64,000 bases of DNA from Virgibacillus_F flavescens. GTDB lineage: Bacteria > Bacillota > Bacilli > Bacillales > Amphibacillaceae. Below, piece after piece: positions 43,162-51,775 of this stretch. The stretch spans positions 1,054,001 through 1,118,000 of the forward strand of contig NZ_CP192260.1 in assembly GCF_050574275.1 (NCBI RefSeq). Direction: 5' to 3'. The notes beneath the pieces were generated by a model, which was not told the origin of the DNA, made no database searches, and saw only the letters and a program-made list of their open reading frames with translations. Both the position numbers and the translations under genes were made by a program. Position 1 is the stretch's first letter; every line of letters starts with the position of its first letter.

Positions 43162-44604
43162 TTGGAATTAATCCCCTATTTTTTAGCATTTATTATTATA
43201 TCAAACATTGGGCTGGCACTTACCATTATTTTTCTGGAGCGTAAAGATGCTACATCTACGTGGGCTTGGCTAATGGTTTTGCTGTTTATTCCAATCGCAG
43301 GCTTCTTCCTTTATTTAGTTTTCGGTAAAAAGATCAGTAATAAACGTATTTTTACATGGGAGACAAAAAGCAAACTCGGTGTGAAACGGGCGGTTCAGGC
43401 ACAGCTTCGAGCTATTGAGGAAGATACGTTTGTTTATAAGCATCAGGAACTAAAAGAATATAAAGATCTTTATTATATGCACCTTCGTAATGATGATGCC
43501 ATTTTGACACAAGATAACAAAGTCGATATCTATACCGATGGGGAAGAGAAATTTAAAGCCCTAATTCAGGATATACAAAAAGCGAACGATCATATCCATT
43601 TGCTTTACTATATTATTCGTTATGATGGTCTTGGAAAACGTCTTGCTGATGTTTTAGTAAAAAAAGCAAATGAAGGTGTACAGGTGCGCGTGTTGTACGA
43701 TGACATGGGTTCAAGAACATTAAAACGAAAATTTATTAAGCGTATACGTAATGCAGGGGGTCAGGTAGAAGCTTTTTTCCCTCCTAAGATTCCTAAGATC
43801 AATATGAAAATCAACTATCGTAACCACCGAAAGCTGGCAATAATGGACGGGAAAGTCGGATACATAGGCGGTTTCAACGTTGGTGATGAATATTTAGGGA
43901 AAGATAAAAATTTCGGGTATTGGCGTGATACGCATTTGCGAGTACTGGGCAGTGCGGTTCATCATATGCAAACACGTTTTATCCTGGACTGGAATCAGGC
44001 TTCACGAAATGATATTGCCTATCATGACAGGTACTATACCGCATCACCGGCTGGGGATGTAGGTATGCAGATTGTAACGAGTGGACCGGATTCGGAATGG
44101 GAACAAATTAAAAATGGATACATCAAAATGATTATGTCAGCCAAAGAATATATTTATATTCAAACACCGTATTTTATACCGGATGAAAGTCTTGCAGATG
44201 CGCTAAGAATTGCTTGTCTTTCCGGAGTTAATGTGAAAATTATGATACCAAATAAGCCTGATCATCCCTTCGTTTACTGGGCGACGCTTTCCTACGCTGG
44301 CGACTTGCTTAAAGCAGGTGCTGAGGTGTATATTTATCAGAATGGATTTTTACATGCTAAAACAATTGTCGTAGATGGTAAAATGGCGTCTGTGGGAACA
44401 GCAAATATTGACGTCCGCAGTTTCCGGTTGAACTTTGAAGGAAATGCCTTTTTATACAGCAGTGTAGTGGCTGGTAAGCTGGTAGACAGCTTTATGGAAG
44501 ATATTAGCCTTTCCACACAAATGACAAAAAAATTATACGATAAACGGTCTGCTGGTATTCGATTTAAAGAATCCATTTCACGTTTACTATCACCAATTTT
44601 ATAA
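43162..44604 (+). CDS. cls: Cardiolipin synthase
   Basis: A 480-residue membrane enzyme that joins two phosphatidylglycerols to cardiolipin. Two N-terminal transmembrane helices (the PLDc_N region, about 5-55) are followed by two phospholipase-D HKD motifs: H222-x-K224-x4-D229 (HRKLAIMD, then GGFNVGDEY) and H398-x-K400-x4-D405 (HAKTIVVD, then GTANIDVRS). TTG start with AAGGAGAAAG upstream. The thioesterase gene follows 21 bases later, forming a lipid-related pair. Confidence 0.93.
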   Translation: MELIPYFLAFIIISNIGLALTIIFLERKDATSTWAWLMVLLFIPIAGFFLYLVFGKKISNKRIFTWETKSKLGVKRAVQAQLRAIEEDTFVYKHQELKEYKDLYYMHLRNDDAILTQDNKVDIYTDGEEKFKALIQDIQKANDHIHLLYYIIRYDGLGKRLADVLVKKANEGVQVRVLYDDMGSRTLKRKFIKRIRNAGGQVEAFFPPKIPKINMKINYRNHRKLAIMDGKVGYIGGFNVGDEYLGKDKNFGYWRDTHLRVLGSAVHHMQTRFILDWNQASRNDIAYHDRYYTASPAGDVGMQIVTSGPDSEWEQIKNGYIKMIMSAKEYIYIQTPYFIPDESLADALRIACLSGVNVKIMIPNKPDHPFVYWATLSYAGDLLKAGAEVYIYQNGFLHAKTIVVDGKMASVGTANIDVRSFRLNFEGNAFLYSSVVAGKLVDSFMEDISLSTQMTKKLYDKRSAGIRFKESISRLLSPIL

Positions 44605-44625
44605 ACAGTAGGAGGAAACATAGTA

Positions 44626-45141
44626 ATGGAAAAAAGAAACTGTCGTCACTCACTAACAGTCAAGACATCACACGTACTGCCGCCAGATACAAACACACAT
44701 GGCACATTGTTTGGTGGTAAATTAATGGCACACATCGATGACGTTGCAGCGATTGCAGCGGCACGTCACGCAAGATTAGCGGTAGTTACTGCATCAACCG
44801 ATTCAGTCGACTTTCTTGCACCGGTAAAAGAGGGAGATTCCATTTGCGTTGAAGCGTTTGTAACCTGGACGCATAACACATCCATGGAAGTATTCGTAAA
44901 AGCAGTCACAGAAAATCTGTTAACTGGAGCGCGTGAAGTATGTACAACAGCATTCCTAACGTTTGTAGCTGTAGATGCTGATGGGAAACCAATACCAGTT
45001 GCATCTGTTTATCCAGAAACGGAATATGAAAAGGACCTGAATGAGCAAGCTCCACTTCGTGCAAAACATCGTAAGGAACGACGAGCTCACTCTAAAGAAC
45101 TAGCTTCCAAATTCGGTACTGACTTTCCATGGGACAGATAA
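44626..45141 (+). CDS. Acyl-CoA thioesterase, hotdog fold
   Basis: A 171-residue hotdog-fold enzyme like Bacillus YkhA. The opening HVLPPDTNTHGTLFGGKLMAHIDDVAAIAA holds the active-site N-x-H-G-T-x-F-G-G and the catalytic Asp, followed by VDFLAPVKEGDSICVEAFVTWTHNTSMEVFV. It hydrolyses acyl-CoA to free acid and CoA in the cytoplasm. AGGAGG precedes the ATG. It is likely co-transcribed with cls, consistent with membrane lipid turnover. Confidence 0.9.
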   Translation: MEKRNCRHSLTVKTSHVLPPDTNTHGTLFGGKLMAHIDDVAAIAAARHARLAVVTASTDSVDFLAPVKEGDSICVEAFVTWTHNTSMEVFVKAVTENLLTGAREVCTTAFLTFVAVDADGKPIPVASVYPETEYEKDLNEQAPLRAKHRKERRAHSKELASKFGTDFPWDR

Positions 45142-45152
45142 TAGTATCGCTT

Positions 45153-45180
45153 AAAACCGCCTTTGTGGGCGGTTTTTTTT
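45153..45180 (+). terminator. Terminator of cls and thioesterase
   Basis: AAACCGCC/GGCGGTTT with a short loop and eight T residues. Confidence 0.88.
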
Positions 45181-45181
45181 C

Positions 45182-45280
45182 GGAGTCGGACTGTATTTTG
45201 GTCGGATTGGCATGTAATTCGTTCGATGTGGCTAGTATTCCACGGTTAGTGGCAGGTATTTGGTCTGAATCGGCCGGTAT
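45182..45280. repeat. Degenerate 21-bp repeat array (b)
   Basis: On the minus strand five units step by 21 bp (unit starts at 45280, 45259, 45238, 45217, 45196) and read IPADSDQ, IPATNRG, ILATSNE, LHANPTK, IQSDS. The unit start ATACxxxCC also begins the units of array (a). It lies directly behind a terminator. The rest of the spacer to 45495 is A/T-rich, with a TATAAA-like box near 45455 before the symporter. Confidence 0.6.
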
Positions 45281-45495
45281 TCGGTGAGTTGAACTGTCTA
45301 TGCTCACGGATCTTTTTAATTAAATTATGGTTCTTTCAATAGTTGTGATAAGATTAAAAAAGTCTGTTTTCCGGAAAATGAAGTAAAAAATTGTTCACAT
45401 TGAAAAATTGAGGATTACGAGCAGAAAACATCGGGTATATAAAACGGAAGTTAGTATAAAATTTAATTTTAGAATATACAGGGGGAAGTCACAAC

Positions 45496-46926
45496 ATGAG
45501 TTTTATTGAAAATATTATTGGAGAGGCAAATACAATACTTTGGTCATATGTATTAATTGCAGCACTAATTGGTGTTGGGCTTTGGTTTACAATCAAAACA
45601 AAGTTTGTGCAGTTCAGATATCTACCGGAAATGTTTCGGGTTTTATTCGACAAACGAACAATGACAGCAAAAGGAAAGAAAGGTACTTCCTCCTTCCAGG
45701 CATTCGCAATCAGTGCGGCATCTCGTGTTGGTACAGGTAACCTTGCTGGTGTGGCAGCTGCCGTAGCAATTGGTGGACCTGGTGCAGTTTTCTGGATGTG
45801 GATTATTGCGTTATTAGGCTCAGCAACAGCTTTTGTTGAAAGCACACTTGCACAGGTTTACAAAGTACCGGAGAAAAACCAGTATCGTGGTGGTCCGGCG
45901 TATTACATGGAAAAAGGACTAAATAAACGCTGGCTTGGTATTCTATTTGCAATCGCTATAACGTTTACGTATGGACTTGTATTCAACTCGGTACAATCAA
46001 ATACAATCAGTCTGGCGTTTGCAAATGAATTCGATTTCAGTAAAAATATAATGGCAATTGTTCTTGTTATATTGACAGCCATGGTAATTTTTGGTGGATT
46101 AAAGTCAATTGCGAATGTTACACAAATTATAGTTCCGATTATGGCAATTTTATATATTCTCATTGCCGTTTATGTTCTCATTGTAAATATTACTGAAATT
46201 CCAGATCTGTTTTCCATTATATTTGCAAATGCATTTGGTATCCGGGAAGTAGCAGGCGGTGGTTTCGGTGCTGCAATTCTGAACGGAATTAAACGTGGTT
46301 TATTCTCGAACGAAGCTGGTATGGGTAGTGCGCCAAACGCGGCTGCAACTGCAGAAGTAACGCACCCGGCAAAACAAGGTTTGATTCAGTCTCTTGGTGT
46401 ATTTTTCGATACTATTTTAATTTGTAGTGCCACAGGATTCATTCTTATTTCTGCCGGCGGTTATGAAGGAAGTAAGCTGGACGGGATTCAATTGACCCAG
46501 AATGCATTTGAATTCCATATTGGTGATTGGGCGTCCATCTTTATTTCTGTAGCAATCTTCTTATTTGCATATAGTTCTATTCTTGGTAACTATTATTATG
46601 GAGAAAATAATATTGGTTATATTAAAGAAACGAAGGTTGGCTTATTCATCTACCGTATAGCAGTGCTTGCTATGATTGTCTTTGGCGCAGTGGTGTCATT
46701 TGACTTAGTATGGGCACTAGCTGATTTATCTATGGCAATCATGGCTCTGATTAACTTATACGCGATTACGAAGTTATTTAAAATTGCCGAACGTGTTCTA
46801 AAAGATTACCAGCGTCAACGTAAAGAAGGAAAAGATCCTGTCTTTTACCGTGACGTACTGGATAATCAGGACGGAATTGAGTTTTGGGATCGTGAAGAAG
46901 CAGCACATGAAAGAGAAAAGAAATAG
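45496..46926 (+). CDS. Alanine (or glycine):cation symporter, AGCS family
   Basis: A 476-residue membrane protein of about ten helices. The AGCS signature is clear: GTGNLAGVAAAVAIGGPGAVFWMW near residues 75-98 and KRGLFSNEAGMGSAPNAAATA near residues 270-290. It takes up alanine or glycine with sodium (AlsT/DagA-like). GGGGGAAG precedes the ATG. It is a single unit with its own terminator, next to the hut operon but separately transcribed. Confidence 0.92.
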   Translation: MSFIENIIGEANTILWSYVLIAALIGVGLWFTIKTKFVQFRYLPEMFRVLFDKRTMTAKGKKGTSSFQAFAISAASRVGTGNLAGVAAAVAIGGPGAVFWMWIIALLGSATAFVESTLAQVYKVPEKNQYRGGPAYYMEKGLNKRWLGILFAIAITFTYGLVFNSVQSNTISLAFANEFDFSKNIMAIVLVILTAMVIFGGLKSIANVTQIIVPIMAILYILIAVYVLIVNITEIPDLFSIIFANAFGIREVAGGGFGAAILNGIKRGLFSNEAGMGSAPNAAATAEVTHPAKQGLIQSLGVFFDTILICSATGFILISAGGYEGSKLDGIQLTQNAFEFHIGDWASIFISVAIFLFAYSSILGNYYYGENNIGYIKETKVGLFIYRIAVLAMIVFGAVVSFDLVWALADLSMAIMALINLYAITKLFKIAERVLKDYQRQRKEGKDPVFYRDVLDNQDGIEFWDREEAAHEREKK

Positions 46927-46930
46927 GTTA

Positions 46931-46968
46931 AAACGCGCAAGCATCCTGTGGGGTGCTTGCGTTTTTTT
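46931..46968 (+). terminator. Terminator of the alanine symporter gene
   Basis: CGCAAGCATCC/GGGTGCTTGCG arms with TTTTTTT behind. Confidence 0.87.
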
Positions 46969-47016
46969 ATAGTTGGTGCGGATTTAATCGGGGCAGATTG
47001 GGTGGTGCGGAGCGTT

Positions 47017-47137
47017 TTTATCAGGATTTAATCGCGTATATCAGGAATATTCGGGGGACATCAGGATTTTCGTACGGTTTATCAGGGTAATCTTGTTTTT
47101 ATCGGGATTTTCGCAGATATATCGGGATTTCACATTT
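47017..47137 (+). repeat. Tandem 20-bp degenerate array (c)
   Basis: Six head-to-tail units begin TTTATCAGG/TATATCAGG/TTTATCGGG: 47017-47036, 47037-47057, 47058-47077, 47078-47097, 47098-47117, 47118-47137 (20 bp, one of 21). A further partial phrase (GATTTAATCGGGGCAG) precedes at 46981. It lies between the symporter terminator and the hut promoter. Confidence 0.7.
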
Positions 47138-47151
47138 GGAACTTTAACTAC

Positions 47152-47180
47152 TTGCAACTAATTAAGAAAACGCTTACAAT
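47152..47180 (+). promoter_or_regulatory. hut promoter with overlapping cre site
   Basis: TTGCAA (47152-47157) and TACAAT (47175-47180) are spaced by exactly 17 bases. AGAAAACGCTTACA (47165-47178) matches the CcpA cre consensus at all but one defined base and overlaps the spacer and -10 box, so CcpA binding would block the promoter. The transcript leader then runs about 150 bases to hutH. Confidence 0.65.
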
Positions 47181-47258
47181 AGGAATAAGAATTTTCTAAT
47201 TAGTTAGGATGTTTTCAATGGAGAGCAACTGCAAAAAATTAAATCAAACAAATATGTC

Positions 47259-47293
47259 AAAGAGGCTCGGTTTATAACCGCAGCCTCTTTTTA
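47259..47293 (+). terminator. Terminator hairpin in the hut leader (possible attenuator)
   Basis: AAAGAGGCT/AGCCTCTTT arms enclose an inner CGGTTTATAACCG hairpin and are followed by TTT. It lies between the promoter and hutH, so it must be bypassed for operon expression. In Bacillus subtilis HutP antiterminates at such a place; no hutP is in this window. Confidence 0.6.
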
Positions 47294-47340
47294 CGTTGAC
47301 TGCTTTAACCTAGTAAAGCGGTGCCAGAAGGAGGGTAACG

Positions 47341-48867
47341 ATGGTTATTTTAACAGGTAAGACGTTAACATTCGGCGAAGTGAAGCGAGTGGTATTCGAT
47401 TGTGAAGAGGTAAAGCTGGCGAGCGATGCGTGTACCAGGATTGAAGCTAATAGAAGTACTGTCGATAAGCTATTAATGGATAAAAAGACGATGTATGGCA
47501 TTAATACAGGGTTTGGTAAATTTAGTGATGTCATTATTAATGATCTGGACTTAGAGGATCTACAGCTTAATTTAATCCATTCTCATGCCTGTGGTGTTGG
47601 TGATGCTTTCTCTGAGCAAATAACGAGAGCAATGCTTTTATTGCGGGCAAACGCATTATCGCAAGGGTATTCTGGTGTAAGAGTCGAGCTTGTGAATCAG
47701 CTCATCAAGTTGCTGAATAGCGGCATTCATCCAATTGTTCCGCAGCAAGGTTCGCTTGGAGCAAGCGGCGATCTTGCACCATTATCTCACTTGGCGCTTG
47801 GTTTAATGGGCGAAGGGGAGGTAATGTATCAAGGTGAAAAAATGCATGCGCTGGACGCGCTGAATCGAGAGGGAATTATCCCTCTGACGTTGAAAGCGAA
47901 AGAAGGTCTTGCATTAATTAACGGAACGCAGGCAATGACAGCGGTCGGTGTGGTTACGTACCTGGAAGCTGAAAAACTTCTCCATCAAAGCGAACTGATT
48001 GCCGCTATGACGATGGAAGGATTACAGGGAATCATCGATGCGTTTGATGTGGATCTGCATGCAGCTCGAGGGCATCAGGAGCAGATGGATGTTGCAGGAC
48101 GAATCCGTTCCTTTTTAACTGACAGTCAGCTGATTACGAAACAAGGAGAACTTCGGGTCCAGGATGCGTATTCACTGCGATGTATTCCACAGGTTCTTGG
48201 TGCCTGCTGGCAAACGGTCAATTATGCGAAAGAAAAATTATTGACTGAAATGAACGCAGTGACAGACAATCCGCTTATTTTTTCCGAGCAAGATAAAGTG
48301 ATTTCCGGCGGGAACTTTCACGGGGAGCCGATAGCGTTTGCGATGGATTTCATTAAACTGGGCATTGCTGAGACGGCAAATATTTCAGAGAGGCGGATTG
48401 AGCGGTTGGTTAATCCGCAATTAAATGATCTTCCGGCATTTTTAAGTCCAAATCCAGGGCTTGAGTCCGGCGCGATGATTATGCAGTACAGTGCAGCATC
48501 GCTCATATCCGAAAATAAGACTTTGGCACACCCAGCAAGTGTGGACTCCATTCCATCCTCTGCCAACCAGGAGGACCATGTAAGCATGGGGACAATTGGC
48601 GCAAGACATGCACTTCAAATGCTGCAAAACGCAAGACACGTTGTTGCGATTGAACTGATCTGCGCTATGCAGGCAGTCGAGTATCGTGGAACAAAGAAAA
48701 TGTCAGCGATAACGAAGGAATTTTATGAAAAAGGCAGAAAGGTTGTAACGACTATTAATGCGGATCGTATTTTTGCGACAGATATTACGAATCTGGCAAT
48801 CTGGTTAAAAAACGATGCAACATCCAATGTACCGATTAAAGGGGGAGTTTTTCATGAACAAGGTTGA
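47341..48867 (+). CDS. hutH: Histidine ammonia-lyase
   Basis: A 508-residue enzyme that deaminates histidine to urocanate, the first step of the Hut pathway. The self-cyclising MIO tripeptide A141-S142-G143 lies in QGSLGASGDLAPLSH. Other family landmarks are YGINTGFGKF (catalytic Tyr region), NGTQAMTA, and the GGNFHGEP and SSANQEDHVSMG loops. GAAGGAGGG precedes the ATG. First gene of hutHUIG; its end overlaps hutU by 14 bases. Confidence 0.96.
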   Translation: MVILTGKTLTFGEVKRVVFDCEEVKLASDACTRIEANRSTVDKLLMDKKTMYGINTGFGKFSDVIINDLDLEDLQLNLIHSHACGVGDAFSEQITRAMLLLRANALSQGYSGVRVELVNQLIKLLNSGIHPIVPQQGSLGASGDLAPLSHLALGLMGEGEVMYQGEKMHALDALNREGIIPLTLKAKEGLALINGTQAMTAVGVVTYLEAEKLLHQSELIAAMTMEGLQGIIDAFDVDLHAARGHQEQMDVAGRIRSFLTDSQLITKQGELRVQDAYSLRCIPQVLGACWQTVNYAKEKLLTEMNAVTDNPLIFSEQDKVISGGNFHGEPIAFAMDFIKLGIAETANISERRIERLVNPQLNDLPAFLSPNPGLESGAMIMQYSAASLISENKTLAHPASVDSIPSSANQEDHVSMGTIGARHALQMLQNARHVVAIELICAMQAVEYRGTKKMSAITKEFYEKGRKVVTTINADRIFATDITNLAIWLKNDATSNVPIKGGVFHEQG

Positions 48868-50506
48868 AGTTAAAGCTAAAAAAGGACTGGAACTTGAGTG
48901 TAAAGGATGGGAACAGGAAGCGGCGCTCCGCATGCTTTACAATAACCTGGATCCGGAAGTTGCTGAAAACCCGGAAGAGCTTGTTGTATATGGTGGAATT
49001 GGGAAAGCAGCACGAAACTGGAAATCGTTCCACGCGATTGTAAAGACACTTCGTACGCTTGAAAATGATGAGACAATGCTCATCCAATCAGGTAAGCCGG
49101 TCGGTGTTTTCCGAACGCATAAACACGCGCCACGTGTGTTGTTGTCGAATTCAGTGCTAGTGCCGAAGTGGGCCAACTGGGAGCATTTCCATGAGCTTGA
49201 TAAAAAGGGACTCATGATGTACGGGCAAATGACTGCCGGCAGCTGGATTTATATTGGTACACAAGGGATTCTGCAGGGAACCTATGAAACGTTTTCTTCG
49301 CTTGCTAAAAAACATTACAACGGTTCCCTTAAAGGTACGATCACGTTAACGGCTGGCCTTGGAGGCATGGGTGGCGCGCAGCCGCTTGCTGTAACAATGA
49401 ACGAAGGTGTCGTTATTGCAGTGGAAGTGGATAAAAGCCGAATCGAGAAACGTTTGAAAACGAAATACTGTGACGTCATGGCAAAGAACCTGGATGAAGC
49501 GATCACACTTGCAAAAGAAGCAAAAGCATCAGGGAAAGCACTATCCATTGCACTGCTTGGAAACGCCGCAGAGGTTCATCATGAGCTGTTAACACGTGAT
49601 ATTCAGATAGATATCGTGACGGATCAGACGTCGGCCCATGACCCGTTAAATGGTTATGTGCCAGTTGGATTTACCGTCGAGGAAGCGGATGTATTGCGGA
49701 AAAAAGATCCGGAAGCGTATACAGTGAAATCGAAAGCAAGCATGGCAAAACATGTGGAAGCAATGCTTTTGCATAAAGAAAAAGGCTCCATTGTATTTGA
49801 CTATGGAAATAACATCCGGCAGGTGGCGCACGACGAGGGTGTTTCAAATGCATTTGATTTTCCTGGCTTTGTCCCAGCCTATATCCGTCCATTATTTACA
49901 GAAGGAAAAGGACCATTTCGCTGGGTTGCCTTGTCAGGAGATCCGGAAGATATATACCGGACAGATCAATTAATTAAAGAACTTTTCCCAGAAAATGAAG
50001 CGCTGATTCGCTGGATTGATATGGCGCAGGAACAGATTGCCTTCCAAGGACTTCCTTCCAGAATCTGCTGGTTAGGTTATGGAGAACGAATGAAAATGGG
50101 ACTCGCAATAAACGATCTTGTTCGAAAAGGTGAGCTAAAAGCGCCGGTGGTAATCGGGCGGGACCATTTGGATTGCGGTTCTGTTGCATCACCGAACAGA
50201 GAAACAGAAGGAATGCAGGACGGCAGTGACGCGGTAGGCGATTGGGCGGTATTAAACGCGCTCATTAACACAGCAGCTGGCGGGTCATGGATTTCCTTCC
50301 ACCATGGAGGAGGAGTCGGTATGGGGTACTCCCTGCACGCTGGAATGGTCGCAGTGGCTGATGGAACTGATTTAGCCCACGAGCGTTTGGAGAGGGTACT
50401 AACAACAGATCCAGGCATGGGAATTATTCGCCACGCAGACGCTGGATACGTGTCCGCGATCGATTTTGCGGATAAGCACGATATTACTATCCCGACAAAG
50501 AAATAG
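48854..50506 (+). CDS. hutU: Urocanate hydratase
   Basis: A 550-residue NAD-dependent urocanase, second step of histidine breakdown (urocanate to imidazolonepropionate). Motifs include YGQMTAGSWIYIGTQGI, the NAD-binding TAGLGGMGGAQPLA, GRDHLDCGSVASPNRETEGM with the active-site Cys, and HHGGGVGMGYS. The ATG at 48854 follows GGGGGAG and lies inside the end of hutH, implying coupling; an ATG upstream at 48815 is within hutH and lacks such a site. Confidence 0.96.
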   Translation: MNKVEVKAKKGLELECKGWEQEAALRMLYNNLDPEVAENPEELVVYGGIGKAARNWKSFHAIVKTLRTLENDETMLIQSGKPVGVFRTHKHAPRVLLSNSVLVPKWANWEHFHELDKKGLMMYGQMTAGSWIYIGTQGILQGTYETFSSLAKKHYNGSLKGTITLTAGLGGMGGAQPLAVTMNEGVVIAVEVDKSRIEKRLKTKYCDVMAKNLDEAITLAKEAKASGKALSIALLGNAAEVHHELLTRDIQIDIVTDQTSAHDPLNGYVPVGFTVEEADVLRKKDPEAYTVKSKASMAKHVEAMLLHKEKGSIVFDYGNNIRQVAHDEGVSNAFDFPGFVPAYIRPLFTEGKGPFRWVALSGDPEDIYRTDQLIKELFPENEALIRWIDMAQEQIAFQGLPSRICWLGYGERMKMGLAINDLVRKGELKAPVVIGRDHLDCGSVASPNRETEGMQDGSDAVGDWAVLNALINTAAGGSWISFHHGGGVGMGYSLHAGMVAVADGTDLAHERLERVLTTDPGMGIIRHADAGYVSAIDFADKHDITIPTKK

Positions 50507-50521
50507 GAAGGAGCATATACC

Positions 50522-51775
50522 ATGCAAGCAGATTTACTCATAACAAATATTGGACAATTATTAACGATGGACAAAAAGGGACCAGTCAAGGGTTCGGACA
50601 TGAATGACCTGATCGTGATGGAGGATGCTGCAGTCGCAGTTAGAGATGGAAAAGTGGAATGGATTGGCTCACGTGAAAAAGCAGTTAATATTCAGGCTGA
50701 TCGCACGATAGATGCAAAAGGAAAACTGGTCACACCTGGATTGGTCGAGCCACACACACACTTGGTCTTCGGCGGTTCTCGAGAAAAAGAAATGGCGTTG
50801 AAGCAACAGGGAGTGCCATATCTCGAAATTTTAAAACAGGGTGGCGGAATCCTCTCAACGGTTAACGCAACAAAAGAAACGTCTTATGACGACTTGCTGG
50901 AAAAAGCGTTATTTCATTTAGATCGGATGGCTATGCACGGGATAACAACCGTCGAAGCAAAAAGCGGGTATGGTCTGGATAGAGAAACAGAGTTGAAACA
51001 ACTTAAAGTCGCAAAAGAAGCCAATGTGAAACATCCACTGGACATCGTTTCAACGTTTCTTGGGGCACATGCAATTCCACCAGAGTATAAGGAAGATCCA
51101 GAAGCCTTTTTAAATGAAATGGTTGAAATGTTCGATGAAATCAAGGAAAAAAATCTGGCGGAGTTCGTGGATATTTTTACTGAAACAGGTGTATTTTCAG
51201 TAGTGCAGTCTAGGAAATATCTGCTAGCTGCGAAAGAAAAAGGATTTGGCGTAAAAATTCATGCCGACGAAATTGATCCATTGGGTGGAACAGAGCTTGC
51301 TGTGGAAGTAGGCGCAATCAGTGGGGACCATTTAGCAGTCGCATCGAACGAGGGAATCCAGCAGCTTGCGGCTTCAAATACGATTGGCGTTATACTGCCA
51401 GGAACAAGTTTTTATCTTGGAAAAGATACGTATTCACCTGCACGGAAAATGGTTGATGCCGGTGCAGCAATCTCCATTTCAACCGATTTTAACCCGGGCA
51501 GCTCGGTTACTGAAAATCTGCAGCTGATCATGTCGATTGCGGCACTAAAGCTGAAGCTATCGCCTGAGGAAATTTGGCATGCTGTAACAGTTAATGCTGC
51601 ACACGCAATTGGACGTGGTGATGAAGCAGGAACCATTGCACCCGGAAGGAAAGCAGATATTGTTCTGTGGGATGCGCCAAATTATATGTACATTCCCTAT
51701 CACTATGGCGTCAACCACGTGAATACAGTTGTGAAAAATGGAGAGGTTCTTTACGAGAGGCAGGCGATACGATGA
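50522..51775 (+). CDS. hutI: Imidazolonepropionase
   Basis: A 417-residue metal-dependent amidohydrolase that opens the imidazolone ring to N-formimino-glutamate, third step of the pathway. The metal-binding H-x-H is in VEPHTHLVFGG, with later ligands in GVKIHADEIDPLGG and the Asp in STDFNPGSS. Composite-domain beta strands flank the barrel. GGAAGGAG precedes the ATG. Its TGA overlaps the hutG start (ATGA). Confidence 0.95.
   Translation: MQADLLITNIGQLLTMDKKGPVKGSDMNDLIVMEDAAVAVRDGKVEWIGSREKAVNIQADRTIDAKGKLVTPGLVEPHTHLVFGGSREKEMALKQQGVPYLEILKQGGGILSTVNATKETSYDDLLEKALFHLDRMAMHGITTVEAKSGYGLDRETELKQLKVAKEANVKHPLDIVSTFLGAHAIPPEYKEDPEAFLNEMVEMFDEIKEKNLAEFVDIFTETGVFSVVQSRKYLLAAKEKGFGVKIHADEIDPLGGTELAVEVGAISGDHLAVASNEGIQQLAASNTIGVILPGTSFYLGKDTYSPARKMVDAGAAISISTDFNPGSSVTENLQLIMSIAALKLKLSPEEIWHAVTVNAAHAIGRGDEAGTIAPGRKADIVLWDAPNYMYIPYHYGVNHVNTVVKNGEVLYERQAIR

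Noticed and set aside
47017..47137. CRISPR-like array
   Set aside because: Units are contiguous without spacers, too degenerate and too short, and there are no cas genes.
47209..47277. 22-codon leader peptide in the hut leader
   Set aside because: No His codons and only a weak ribosome-binding site, so classical histidine-stalling attenuation is not supported; mentioned only as part of the leader finding.
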